A stretch of 64,000 nucleotides of DNA, taken from positions 110,254,833 through 110,318,832 of the forward strand of contig OZ018321.1 in assembly GCA_963969495.1 (NCBI GenBank). The letters are read 5' to 3'. This stretch comes from Ceratothoa steindachneri. Its lineage: Eukaryota > Arthropoda > Malacostraca > Isopoda > Cymothoidae. The notes beneath the pieces were generated by a model. It was not told where the DNA came from and made no database searches. It saw nothing but the letters and a program-made list of their open reading frames with translations. The position numbers were made by a program, and so were the translations under genes. Shown here piece by piece: positions 10,726 to 21,721 of the stretch; the first letter of the stretch is position 1; every line of letters begins with the position of its first letter.

Positions 10726-10730
10726 TTGGT

Positions 10731-11136
10731 GGCCTTCAAAAGAGAAGATTTTGAATCTAAGGGAGGTTATTTTTTAACGGAGGGGGGAGGGGCAGGGCAT
10801 GACACTTAGGAAGAAATGAAAAGACAAGGTGTTGCAAGGTGAGGGATTGGGAGTGCACTCCTAATCTCATGCCTAAAACAATTCTTTTAGGGGACTGAAT
10901 TCCTTTGGGTTCTTAGTAAGAGTGAAATATATACATACAAAACTATACATACTTATATATTATATATATTTATATATAAGTATAACTTAAATTTCGTAAT
11001 AGAATGCTGGAAGCGGGTCTGCCGTGAAAGTAACTACTTTATATTTTTATTTTAATTTAATCATGCTGTTCACTTGCCTTTTTTCATTACTAATAATTTT
11101 TCAATTTATATTAATGCTTCGTATATAAATGGAACA
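10731..11136. other. No recognisable gene
   Basis: AT-rich sequence with short irregular TA runs at 10930-10980. I see nothing I can assign. Confidence 0.4.
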
Positions 11137-11224
11137 CTTTACAGCAGTGGCGGGTAATCTTTTTAGATTGAGGGCTAGATGGGACTTTTGGGAGCAGGAG
11201 TGACAAACCAAATCCTCAAAGTGA

Positions 11225-11314
<90 letters not shown>

Positions 11315-11524
11315 TAGAACACATTATAATAGAATTTTTTGAAAAACATACAAATCAGTGAGACGACTGGCGTGTTTGCCATTAAGAAGTGTTTCAATGT
11401 CCGATTCGATGGATGAGGTAGACAAGAGAAAAATGTATCATTGAGGTGGCGGTCCGAGAATTGGGAGCTGTTCGTAACACTAGGTGCCTTCGCGGGCCAG
11501 AGGTTGCCTATCCCTGCTTTAGAG
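11137..11524. mobile_element. hAT-type MITE with internal (TA)n
   Basis: An element of 372 bp (11145-11516) begins CAGTGGCGGGTAATC and ends GAGGTTGCCTATCCCTG, imperfect terminal inverted repeats of hAT type. It is flanked by the 8-bp duplication CTTTACAG (11137-11144) and CTTTAGAG (11517-11524), one mismatch. There is no coding capacity. The inside holds a pure TA tract of about 87 bp (11227-11313). An 8-bp duplication plus CAG ends identify it as a hAT non-autonomous element. Confidence 0.85.
11227..11313. repeat. (TA)n tract inside hAT MITE
   Basis: Long pure TA repeat lying within the MITE rather than at its edge. Confidence 0.97.
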
Positions 11525-11735
11525 CTATTTCCTCGGATTAAATATTAAGATGAAAAATCTATTTTAGAAAGAAATTTGATAAAACCTTCGAATATACAAA
11601 ACAGAAAACAGCCATGCTTTAATTTTAAAATCAATTTTTTTTTAACTTTACCATTTGTGATTCTTATACAAAATTCTAAAACATTCCATAATTATATTTA
11701 TTTTCAAAAAGTTTCATTTTCTTTAAAAAATGAAT

Positions 11736-14550
11736 AATTAACACTGCGGATCCGAAACTATGCGCCTAGGTGCGCCCTGGGGCCTCACAAAATTATATGT
11801 TTCCAGATATAAAAAAAAATTAATTTTTTAGTACTAAATTATATCATTTTACGAAATTAAAAAAAAAAAATGTCTGGGGGGGGATGGGTTAGGCATGAGT
11901 TTCCATCAATTACAATAATACTACAAGACCTACCCCTTCATTAAACAAGTTCGAGCTATTTCATTATTAGTGATTAAAATTATTTACTATTAATGAAGGA
12001 TTTTTTCTTAATTTCTTACTTTCGCTAAAAAAATCTGAATAAAACCATCTTTAATTTTATTTAAATATATATTTTTTATATGTGTCAATTACTATATTGT
12101 TTAGTTACTTTAGTTCAATGATAATTTTAGTCTTATTGCCTCAGTCGTCGTTGTGACAACAGTTGAAGCAAAACGCCTCGAATCTAAGCAAAACGTCTGA
12201 AATCGACTTGAAGTGACGAAACAAACATCAGCATGTAAGAGAGTTACCAGACGTGGCTAATTTTTCAGTTGCTTTATATTCAGTTGATTATTACCGTTAT
12301 AGTGGATTTAACACCAAAACCATGTACAAAAATTAACTTAAAATCTTAAACAGTTTTTTGAAGGATGCTAAAATGTTCGGCTTTTTTCTAGCTTTTTAAA
12401 GTATTAATTGGCTTTATATAAAAAATTTAATCTGTCAACTCTGACTCAGTGGTGGGTAGTAATGAAGTTTGACTCGTTGAGAGGGGCAGTGTTGTGCTTA
12501 TTATTCAATTTCACATAAATACAACCATACAAAATGGATAAATTTCTTAAAAAGAAGCGTGATTTTGATGAATGTGATCCCGAACGTGAGCAAAACTTAA
12601 GTGTAAGAAGCTGCACAAGTAAGAAAGCAAAGCCTCGGCCAATTCGCAAATACGATGAAAGTTATTTAAGCTTTGGTTTTACTTCTACCGGAAGTAAAGA
12701 TCAACCCTTGCCGTTATGTTTATTATGTTGATGTAAAATATCAAATGAATCATTACTTCCTAATAAACTTAGCAAACATTTTAAAACTAAACACTCTCGT
12801 TTACAAGGTAAATCTGCCAGTTATTTCAAGAGATTGTCGGAACAGCAAAGAAAAGGTGCAAGTTCTTTTAAAAGTGTAATAACTTTTTCTGAGAAAGTTC
12901 AAATAGCTTCTTATGAAGTCTCAGAATTGATAGTTAAAAATATGAAAGCTCATACTTTAAGCGAGTCACTTATTTTGCCTGCGTGCAAAAAGATCGTCGA
13001 GACAATGCTGAGAAATGAAGCAGCAATGAAATAAGTAAGGTACCTCTATCCAAAAACACAGTTCACAGGCGGATTGTAGAAATGTCTTCTGATATCGAGA
13101 GAAATGTATGTAGTAATAAACTTCAGTATTCCAGTTTTGCATTGCACATTGATGAGTCAACAGACATTACTAATAAAGCCCAACTCTTTTCATTCATACG
13201 TTTTATTGATGATGATCAAATAGTAAATCAGTTTCTTTTTTGCAAAGAATTATGTGTCACTACTAAAGGTGAGGATGCTTTTAATATTCTGAATAATTAC
13301 CTTGATAAATGGCAATTGTCATGGAAATCGTGTGTTGGAACTTTTACAGATGCAGCCCCTCTCATTGTAGGCTGAGTAAAGGGCATTACATCTTTTGTAA
13401 AAAAGCAATATGAGAATATTATCGTACCTCACTGCTTTCTCCATCGATCGAGAAGCCTTGATGGCAAGATCATTGAGAGATAAATTAAGAGAAGTTTTAG
13501 ATCAAGTTGTTCAGACGGTAAACTTTATTTAAATAAGACCTGTCAAATCGCGTTTATTCGAACAGATTTGAGTCGATATGGATTCTCAACATAGATGCAT
13601 ACTTTTACGCACAGAGGTAAGGTGGCTGTCAAGGTGAAAAGTACTTGCCCGTGTACACGAGATACGACAAGAACTTGCCTTTTTTAAAGAAATGAAACAA
13701 ATGCACTTTTGTGACCTCCTTCGGTGCCATTTATTGGATTGCCAGGTTAGAGTATTTGACTGATAAATTTCAGCAGATCAATAATTTGAATACTAGCATC
13801 CACTGACAACATGAAAGCATTTCAGAAAAAAATACAGTTTTGAAAAGAAAAACCTCTGAAGGAAATTTGGAAATGTTTCCTTTGGTAAGTAAAACTTGCA
13901 TTGATAAGAAGAGTAAGACACTTCCAATAATAATTGATAATTTACCGATGTTGGGAAAAAAAATGAGTTCTTATTTTTCATCTCTTAATACTGAATAATA
14001 CGATTGGGTTAGAAACCTGTTCATTGAAAATTCAAGTGATTTTGATTCAACATTAATAGAAAAAGAAGAACTGGTAGCTATATCTACTGATCGTGGATTG
14101 ATGATTAAACACAAGGAATTGCCCCTTGAAAATTTTGGATTTCTATAAAAGAAGAATTACGTGTCAATATCCAAAAAAGCTTTGAACATCTTATTACAAT
14201 TCTCAACATCATATTTATGCCAGTTAGGATTTTCTACTCTCACCACCATTGAGTACAAAAAAGAGAGGAACTCTTCGTGATATAGATGAGGAAATGAGAG
14301 TTTGTTTATCAAACATACGCCCCAACATTGAGGAAATCGCTTACACACATCAAGCTCATGTTTCTCATGAACACGAGAATGAATAAAAGTATTTAGCATT
14401 TTCTATTTTTTTAATTGCATTATTTCTTTCATATACTACTTGACTTAACATAGCTATTTCTCGGAATTCTGTGTATAGTGCGCCCGCAATATTTCGTAGG
14501 AACTCAAGTAGGACCCGATTCCAAAAAGTTTGGGAACCACTGAATTAACC
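11736..14550 (+). mobile_element. hAT DNA transposon (ZBED-type), about 2.8 kb
   Basis: The right end reads AAAAAGTTTGGGAACCACTG (ends 14542), the classic hAT terminus in reverse. The left end near 11743 is a worn version: ACTGCGGATCCGAAACT followed by TGCGCC and CCCTGGGGCC. The flanks share AATTAAC (11736-11742 and 14543-14549), seven bases of the expected 8-bp duplication, with the eighth blurred by decay of the left terminus. The transposase relic at 12534-14386 lies inside in plus orientation. Length and layout match a complete autonomous-type element that has since died. Confidence 0.85.
12534..14386 (+). pseudogene. hAT transposase relic with BED zinc finger
   Basis: It starts MDKFLKKKRDFDECDPERE, a common start for ZBED5/Buster-like hAT transposases. 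A BED finger follows: LCLLC, an in-frame TGA at 12732, then KLSKHFKTKHS. The same frame resumes to 13034, and a shifted frame (13082-13375) carries FALHIDESTDITNKAQLFSF, the start of the RNase H-like catalytic core with its first acidic residue. Later pieces read VPHCFLHR, EVRWLSR and LARVHEIRQELAFFKEM, matching the conserved core region before the dimerisation domain. The C-terminal end has LNILLQFSTSYLCQLGFSTL and HQAHVSHEHENE, the hAT dimerisation segment. At least five stops or frameshifts make it non-functional. The enzyme would cut and paste the element at its ends. Confidence 0.9.
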
Positions 14551-15199
14551 TAACAAACATCGTCATTCTCAAAGTTTTAATATATCTTAGTAAATATCCC
14601 GAACTTTCCCAACTCAAAATATAATGTTATGGATGTAACTGAAGAAAGTTTAATGTTCAAAATGAATTAAAATACAATAAGTAAAAACATGAACAAAATT
14701 TGTAAATATTAAACAGGGAGACAAGGGAAATCTTAAAAATGTACTAAAAAATTAGGTAAAAATTAAAAAAAAAAATCATACACGATATGAAAACACGGAA
14801 ACTGATCTCTCACGTTACAGAAGATAAGACAACTAATGGTTTGGGAGGAACCTGAGAGGAAACACTTTTCTGGTCTTTAGTTGGTTGATTAAATTTGCAT
14901 TGTTGTGTGTCTTTTATGGTAGATTTAAGGTAGCAAGAGCAAGCAATAAGTTATGAGTTTAGTATGTTAGTGGATAATGGTTCTAGAATTTTTTTTTTAC
15001 AATTGGAAGGAAAAGTTAATATGTAGAGTGTAAGAATCTGAATTAAGATATTAGTTATGGTTTAGGGACTGTTGCCTAATACACGAGATTCTGTATCATG
15101 GTTCGAAGTGTTTGGCAATCATCCATATTAATTGCTTGGTTTACATAGTGAATTTGGCAGGTGGCAAACGATAATTTATGTGACATCTAAAGAAAACCA
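14551..15199. other. No recognisable gene
   Basis: AT-rich unique-looking sequence with several A- or T-runs. I see nothing to annotate. Confidence 0.45.
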
Positions 15200-15627
15200 T
15201 TATAATTGGTAAATATATAGACGAGCGGCCCGGCCGATAAGATGTACTATTTCGTCCGTGTTCCAAAATGTTTCACGTTTTGGGAGTACATTTATAGGGG
15301 ACGGCTCGTGGGGGGATAAACACGATGCGTGGACCGCACTACGATGATCCTGAGTTTCATTAAATTGGGGAAGGGGGTCTGGGGGGCACAGCCCCCCAGT
15401 ATATAATCCTAATTTTTATAATGTTCTGACGTTTACATAGGTAAATGCTTTAACTACAACATGTCAGCGCCTTTAATCGTTTTGCGAATTATAATAGGGG
15501 TTGGGGGTGAGGCATGACGTCAGAAAACTCAAACGCGCATGAATATTCAAACACGGGTGAACGAAAATATTTACACAAAATATTTTTTTCCAGCCGGGCC
15601 GCTCGTCTACATGTTTACCTTATAATT
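15200..15627. mobile_element. MITE family GGTAAATAT, copy A
   Basis: The element spans 15208-15619. It begins GGTAAATATATAGACGAGCG and ends CGCTCGTCTACATGTTTACC, terminal inverted repeats of nearly 30 bp that continue into GCCCGGCC/GGCCGGGC. It is flanked by a perfect 8-bp duplication TTATAATT (15200-15207 and 15620-15627). It is about 93% like copy B at 17069-17403 by eye but carries about 75 bp more before the right end. The interior includes the small palindrome CTGGGGGGCACAGCCCCCCAG (15390s). No open frame. The superfamily is unclear: 8-bp duplications fit hAT, but ends starting GG are unusual for hAT. Confidence 0.9.
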
Positions 15628-16339
15628 AACAGTGAAAATAATTAATGCGAAGGAATGTGACATCGTCCGCAAGAAACACATTTTTTAGAAGGTAAATTGG
15701 CGTCATGTGGAGTGCATCAAGACGAACTTATCGAGGTTTATATTCTCCCTGAGTCCCCCTCTCCTTCTTGGGAGATGCGTTTTCTGTCAGTTTCAAGGTT
15801 TTTAAGGGTGAACGTGTTCAAATGGGAAAAAGTATTGCGGATTTTATATTTCTGCCGATATTTTTTGGATCTTTTATGTGTCTCAGGCGTCTGTTCTTTG
15901 GTTGCGATATGGAAGATAATAAGACTGACAATGGCGTTGAGAGCTTTTATAGACGGCGCTGATCGATACTTGGAGTGATTTTTTCTGTATGGAGCTGACT
16001 TCAATAAGGATAATTTTCGGGAGTAATTTTAGTCTCACTCCCAATTTATCACTTTCATTTTATTCTTTTTCGACTCTTTCTCTATCCCCATTGTCTCTTT
16101 TTTCGTCTATGGTTTGGTAGTTTAGGTTGAATGAACTGTGCTGAAGGCTCTTTTTGACCGCTCCTCAATCAGTACTTAGTCTCCGTCTGTTGGTTATCCC
16201 TCTCTTGCTGGTCACCTTAACTACCTTACTACCCTACTTGGCCACCCTCCACAGCAGTTCCCTTAAATTTACTCCAAAAAGGTGAAACATATTGAAACAC
16301 GGATGAGATAGTTTACGTCCCATCATTTGTGCCACCGAT
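15628..16339. other. No recognisable gene
   Basis: Overlapping frames on both strands at 15697-16004 have no recognisable motif, so I take them as chance. The stretch 16040-16270 is rich in CT. Confidence 0.35.
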
Positions 16340-16504
16340 CGTAATGTTTACCGAAGAGCAAATGTATCTGAATGCCCTGTTTGTTATGTGACTAGTGCAA
16401 ATGTGGCTTTGGTAGAGGAGGTAGGTCAGTTGTGTGATGACTGTGAGAGATTAAGTGAGTTGGTGAATGAAGTGAGAAGGGATGCAAGTTCAGTTCAGTT
16501 TTAA
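16340..16504 (+). pseudogene. Fragment resembling CR1 ORF1 zinc-finger region
   Basis: The plus-strand frame ending at TAA 16502-16504 reads SECPVCYV, then LVEEVGQLCDDCERLSELV and NEVRRDA. The spacing of CxxC pairs followed by a leucine-rich helix resembles the start of the CR1 ORF1 at 17812 (CIGCG..CVVCW..., LVAELRREL). It may be an old 5' piece of a related LINE. The evidence is limited to this pattern. Confidence 0.35.
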
Positions 16505-16738
16505 GTATTGCCTTTGCATCAGCATTTCTTTTGTTTTTATTTATTTGTTTTTTTTTATTATTTCATTTTAAGTAGACTGTAGCACTTATTATTCAATTAT
16601 GATAATTTAAATACTATCCGGTGTCATCCTGGTCATTGTGACTTCCAAGCATGAACGCATTTAGGTATCAGGTTTATCCCTTTTATCTGGGATTCGTTCT
16701 TTGTAGTTAAAATATATTACATTGCAAGCCTTTTTCTT

Positions 16739-17690
16739 TTAGCTCCCTTTGTCGACTCTTCCACATTCTATATAGTTTCTTTTTTTAGAATTCTCAATTT
16801 TTTTATTGAATAGTATTTTTTCAATCTTTTCTAGGTTCGTGGTATTTATCGAGTCTTGTATTTTAAGGTACTTTCTTTCATTTTTGAGAGCATTACATTC
16901 TACGAGGAAGTGACTGAGGTTTTCTTCCCTTCCTCCACACAGCTCACATTCCTCACAACTATTCAATTTTAGACAATTTGCCCTAGCTCTATAGTATATT
17001 ATTGATGATGGTCTATTGTCATAAAGTTTTGGTATATATATTATGAATTTTTATTTGCAAGATCTCTTGGTAAATATGTAGACGAGCGGCCCGGCCGATA
17101 AGATGTACTATTTCGTCCGTGTTCCAAAATGTTTCACGTTTTTGGAGTACATTTATAGGAGACGGCTAATGGGGGGTTAAACACAATGCGTGGACCGCAC
17201 TATGATGATCCTGAGTTTCATTAAATTGGGGGGGGTCTGGGGGGCACAGCCCCCAGTATATAATCCTAATTTTTATAATGTTCTGACGTTTGCAGAGGTG
17301 AATGCTTTAACTACATCATGTCAGCGCCTTTAATCGTTTTGCGAATTATAATATTTACACAAAATAATTTTTTCCGGCCGGGCCGCTCATCTACATGTTT
17401 ACCGATCTCTTTTCCATAATTGTAAATCCCATTCTTTAAATGTTTTTGCAATATCTTCATATTTCATATCCATTTGTTTTTATTATCCTTCAAATATTCA
17501 TCTCTTCATCAAGGATGCTCCGATTTCTCGTCTTAAAAAGTACTAATTGCAGCATAACTTGGTGCACCCAGTATCTGTCGATATACCTTATTTTCAATAA
17601 TTTTTAACTTATTAATCTCATTCTCTGTCATGTTTATTATGACTGACCTTCGAACAGGTAGCACGTGTTTCATAGAGCTCTCAGTCTGTT
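16739..17690 (-). pseudogene. LINE ORF2 3' fragment, split by a MITE
   Basis: On the minus strand 17690-17412 reads ENEINKLKIIENKVYRQILG and APSYAAIS, a well-known stretch after the RT palm of many LINEs, then a frame change. After the MITE (17069-17403) the same strand resumes at 17060: YDNRPSSIIYYRARANCLKL, then CEECELCGGREENLSHFLVE and C, a Cys-Cys-His-Cys finger at the C-terminus of LINE ORF2 proteins. The frame ends at 16739 (stop follows). The 8-bp MITE duplication GATCTCTT marks the junction, so joining 17412 to 17068 restores the fragment's continuity. The family within LINEs is unresolved. It differs from the CR1 copy that follows, and stops show it is dead. Confidence 0.75.
17061..17411. 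mobile_element. MITE family GGTAAATAT, copy B
   Basis: The element spans 17069-17403, begins GGTAAATATGTAGACGAGCG and ends GCCGCTCATCTACATGTTTACC-type terminus, with a perfect 8-bp duplication GATCTCTT (17061-17068 and 17404-17411). It is a shorter form of copy A: the segment present there from about 15495 to 15570 is absent. It has inserted into the minus-strand LINE fragment, so it is younger than that fragment. Confidence 0.92.
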
Positions 17691-17811
17691 GATTTATTTT
17701 TCAGATTTTTCTACACTTTGTTTTTTTTCTCTCACCACAATCAGTGAAAGCTAAGTTGCTCTTCTTTTTTTTCTTATTACTACTTAAGTTCTTTCTCTGT
17801 TTGAATAAGTG

Positions 17812-18947
17812 ATGGAGTTTGGGGATGAAAGTGAGCATGAGTGTCGGAATGTATGCATTGGTTGTGGTGTATTAGGTGAGGGGTATACATGTGTTGTATG
17901 TTGGCTGCGTGAATGCATTGTAGATTTAGAGGGGATGAGAAGGCAGGATTTAGGCAGGATATGTAGGCTGGAGGGGTTAGTTGCTGAGCTCAGGAGGGAA
18001 CTTAGTGTTAGGCCTAGAGCTGGGAATAGGTGAGTTAGGCCAGTTAGATGTTTCAGGTGCAGGTAGAGGGCCGGTGGAGAAGGTAGGATATGATAGTTCT
18101 AGGGATAGTGAAGTTAGCCCCCTTAGATTAGTTAGAAATAGGCCTAGTGAGGATGGGGGATAGTGGAGAGTGATTAGGAAACATGAAGCTAGGCAGGCTT
18201 CTCCTGTTCTTTGTGAGAATAGGGTTGCCTCTGTTGAGGTTGTTAGCCAGAGGGAGTATAGGTGTGTGAGTCAGAGGGACACAGAACCTATTAGCTTGAC
18301 TAATAGATTCAGTGCCCTAAGAGAGGAAGTAACTGGAAGTGATATGACTGATGGGGTGGGGGTGGAGGTAGAGTGACTGGTAGTTTGAATGAGAATAGGA
18401 GTGGGGATGGAGTTAGGTCTGTGGGGGTTAGGAATAGGAGTCTGACTGAAGTGCTTGTGATGGGTGATTCGCGAGTAAGATATTTAGATAGGAAGTTGAA
18501 TTCAAGTAGATTGAATGGTTTGAGGGTGTGTTTGCCGGGTGATGGAGTGAGAGATCTGTGTGATAGGTATGAGGAGCTGGTGTCTGGCTGTGCAAGGGAT
18601 GCAGTTGTGATTACACATGTAGGAGTGAATGATGTGAAGAAAGTGGGTGCATGTGAGTTACGTGAGAGGTACAAGAGGTTGATTGAAAAGGTGAAAGAAA
18701 CTAGAATGAAAGGTCTTGTGACAGGTGTGCTTCCAAGAATGGATGTTGGGGTAGAATGGATGTCTTGTGCGATTGGGCTGAATGATTATGTGAGATGGAA
18801 GGTGTCATGTTTGTGGATGTGTGGGATAGGTTTGTTGGAATGAAAGAAATGTATGCGATGGATGGACTGCATTTGAGTAGGAGGGTGGTAGATGTGTTGT
18901 GGGAGGAGTATGATCGTGTTATTAGGTCTTTGCGGGCGGGAAACTAG
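17812..18947 (+). pseudogene. CR1 ORF1 relic: Cys-rich finger plus SGNH esterase
   Basis: The ATG at 17812 opens MEFGDESEHECRNVCIGCG, with CxxC pairs (CIGCG, CVVCW) like the PHD-type finger described for CR1 ORF1, followed by a leucine-rich helix (LVAELRREL). The frame shifts near 18000, meets a TAG at about 18164, and shifts back near 18373. The esterase then begins: EVLVMGDSRVRYLDR holds the block I Gly-Asp-Ser with the nucleophile serine. ITHVGVNDV is the GxND block, and after one more frame change AMDGLHLSRRV carries the Asp-x-x-His of the catalytic end. TAG at 18945-18947 ends the frame. All SGNH blocks are visible, so the fold was intact before decay. Esterases in ORF1 of CR1-like LINEs are known; their role in transposition is unclear. 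Confidence 0.82.
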
Positions 18948-19059
18948 ATACTAATAGTGGCTAGGGAATTATGAGAGGACATTATAGTACTGAAAGTAGG
19001 ATGGACTTGGCAGATAACAGAAATAGGTTCCAAGGCGATAGAGGTGAGGTGCTTCAGGG

Positions 19060-21721
19060 ATAGGGGGGTTAAATTGTTTCTATAGAAATGCTCGTACTCT
19101 TAGAAACAAGAAGGATGAGCTATTTAGTTATATTAGCAATGAGGATATAGATATATTATGTGTTACTGAATCATGGGTTAATGAAATATAATTTAGTGAC
19201 ACTATAAGTGAATTTGATTTACAGGGCTATAATATGTACATTAGTCATAGGACAGGTAGAATTGGTGGAGGAATAATTATCTATATAAAAAAACAACATT
19301 GTTTCAAGTTTAAATACTTCAATAAAGCAGGATGGAGTTGAGTCACTTTGGATAGATATTAGGTTCAGTAAAAATAGAATGGTGCATTTGGGAGCTTTTT
19401 ACAGTCCACCCGGGCAGACTGATGATATGGATGAACTAATGATAAGGGAAATAAGTAAGGTATGTGAAACAGATGCAGTTATTATTGGGGACTTCAACTT
19501 AAACTCTGTGGACTGGGAAAATATGATAGGTAGCGATAGAACAAGTGGCAGGTTCATAGAAGGCTTTGAGGATAATTTTTTGAATCAATTTGTTAATGAG
19601 CCAACGAAGGGGGACAATATATATTAGATTTAGTACTTTCTAACACTGATCATTTAGTTCAAGAATTGACTGTTGGGGAAGCATTGGGAAATAGTGACCA
19701 TCAGATAGTTTGTTTTAACTTGGGAATTGAGAAGGGTAAAATAACCGAGAATGCTGTAAAAGTTCCAAATTTTCATAAGGGAGATTATGTAAAACTCCGA
19801 AGCTTGCTAAATTTTGTAGACTGGGATGTAGAATTCAGAGGTAAAAATGCTTATGGGATGTGGGATACTTTCAAGCATATAATAAATGTAGTCCAAGAAC
19901 AATGTATCCCAATGAAGGCCATTAGGAACAAAAGTTGGAAACCATTATGGTGGAATCAGGAGATAGCTTGAAAAATTTTAGAGAAGAAAAGGGCATATAA
20001 TTAATTACAGGTAGAAAATAATATTCAAAATTTAAGTGATTATAGAATGGCTAGGAATGAGTTAAATAAGATTATAAAGAAGAACAAAAGGGTGTCAGAA
20101 ATTTAATTAGCTCAGCATAGCAACAAAGATCCTAGAAAGTTCTTTAGTTACTATAAAATTAATAATAAGTCTGGCAGAGTTAAAATAGGGCCTATCAAAT
20201 ATGAAGGGGTTGTGAGAGAAACTGATGAGGAAATAGTTGATGTATTAAATGGTCATTTTGCATCAGTATTTACAAAGGAGAAACTAAATAGTCTTATGTA
20301 TAGTACTCATGGGTCAGGGAAAGAGGTGCTTACTACCATTAGTGTGGATTGGAGGACAATAAAAGAACTAATAGGTGAGTTAGATACTACCAAGGCCTCC
20401 GGCCCTGATAAGAAGGGTAGTAAAGAGGATCCAAATAACTTTAGACCGGTTAGCCTAACTCCTGTAGTCTGTAAAATTCTTGAGAAAATAGTTAAAAAAG
20501 GGATTGGCCAACATCTATAGAGGGAGGGGTTAATCAGCGATGCTCAGCATGGGTTTAGATCAGGTAGATCATGTTTGACTAATTTACTAGACTTTCTGGA
20601 GTTTGTAACAGATCAAGTTGATAAGGGAGAGAATGTAGATATAATTTACTTAGATTTTCGTAAAGCATTTGATAAGGTACCACATAGGAGACTAGTTCAT
20701 AAATTAAAAATAATGGGATATGTGGGGGTGTTTCAAATTGGATAGCTGAGTGGCTGAAAGACAGGAAGCAAAGGGTAGTGCTAAATGGTGTAAAGTCAGA
20801 GTGGAGGGATGTTATCAGTGGGGTTCCTCAGGGATCAGTTCTCGGTCCATTATTATTTGTCATCTATATAAACGATCTTTGGGAGGCAGTTAATAATAAA
20901 GTGTCAATTTTTGCGGATGATACCAAATTAGCAGCTGTAGTTAAAGATATTGATGATAATTTTAAAGTGCAGGGGGATTTAAATAAATTGTTATCCTGGG
21001 CACATAAGTGGCAAATGACTTTCAACCTTGATAAGTGCAAAGTTATTAACATGGGAAAAGATAATAGAGAATTTAACTATGAAATGGATGGGCATTGGCT
21101 GAGCTCGTAGAGGATGAGAAAGATCTAGGAGTAGTAATAGATAAGTCATTAAGGTTTTCTAAGCAGTGTATTGAAGCAAGAAATAGGGCAAATAGAGTGC
21201 TGGGTTTCATTCAGAGAAATGTTAGTTACAAAAGTAAGGAGGTTATTCTTAAACTTTATAACTCTTATGTTAGGCGGCATTTAGAGTACTGTATACAGGC
21301 ATGGTCCCCACATTTTAGACACGATATTAACCTCGAGTCAGTGCAACGGAGGGCAACAAAGATTATTCCTTCCCTGAGGCACCTTGAATATATAGATAGA
21401 CTGAGGGTGTTAAATATGTTCTCGTTCGAAAGGAGGTGTGTGAGAGGGGATATGATTGAGCTCTTTAAAATTTTTTCTGGGATAGATAAATTGGATGTTA
21501 GCAAGTTTTTTGAGTTAGATGATGGAAATTGGACTAGAGGTCACCACTTGAAAATTAAAAAGCAAGGGTGTAGGTTGGATTTAAGAAAATATTTTTTCAC
21601 CAATAGAGTGGTAGACTTCTGCAACAAATTGCCCCCGAGGGTAGTAGGTAGTCCAAATTTAAATGTATTTAAGAGTAGGTTGGATGAGTTTATGGGGAGG
21701 GAAGGTTGTGATGGTCCCTAA
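19060..21721 (+). pseudogene. CR1 ORF2 relic: AP-like endonuclease and RT
   Basis: The endonuclease opens with FYRNARTLRNKKDELFSYIS and DIDILCVTESWVNE (catalytic Glu), then AFYSPPGQTDD, IIGDFNLNSVDW (Asp/Asn) and GNSDHQIVCF (Asp-His). RT follows: FRPVSLTPVVCKILEKI, HGFRSGRSCLTNLLDFLE, IIYLDFRKAFDKVPH (motif A), VPQGSVLGPLLFVIYINDL and IFADDTKLA (motif C). The C-terminal part is open from 21095 to 21721, with LGFIQRNVSYKSKEVI, HLEYCIQAWSP and ESVQRRATKIIP, typical of CR1. About 45-50 codons are missing between TTKASGPD and KKGSKEDPNN compared with relatives, an apparently clean deletion. Stops or frame changes lie near 19190, 19300, 19627, 19970, 20105, 20520, 20725 and 21100. ORF2 would nick DNA and copy its RNA there. 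Confidence 0.93.

Larger units (their letters stand above)
4473..10730 (+). mobile_element. Ty3/gypsy-type LTR retrotransposon with integrase upstream of RNase H
   Basis: Two LTRs of about 1.45-1.5 kb (4473-5940 and 9224-10725) flank an internal region of about 3.3 kb. All coding relics are on the plus strand and in this order: gag (6343-7036), protease (7037-7250), integrase (7560-8280), RNase H (8380-8811), then a polypurine tract abutting the 3' LTR. RT is missing apart from text next to RNase H. In ordinary Ty3/gypsy elements integrase follows RNase H; here it lies between protease and RNase H. This is the arrangement known from Gmr1-type elements. The two LTRs are clearly diverged, with a 60-odd-bp insertion in the 3' LTR (about 9389-9450) and a 20-odd-bp segment only in the 5' LTR (about 4883-4905), so the insertion is old. 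Confidence 0.85.
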
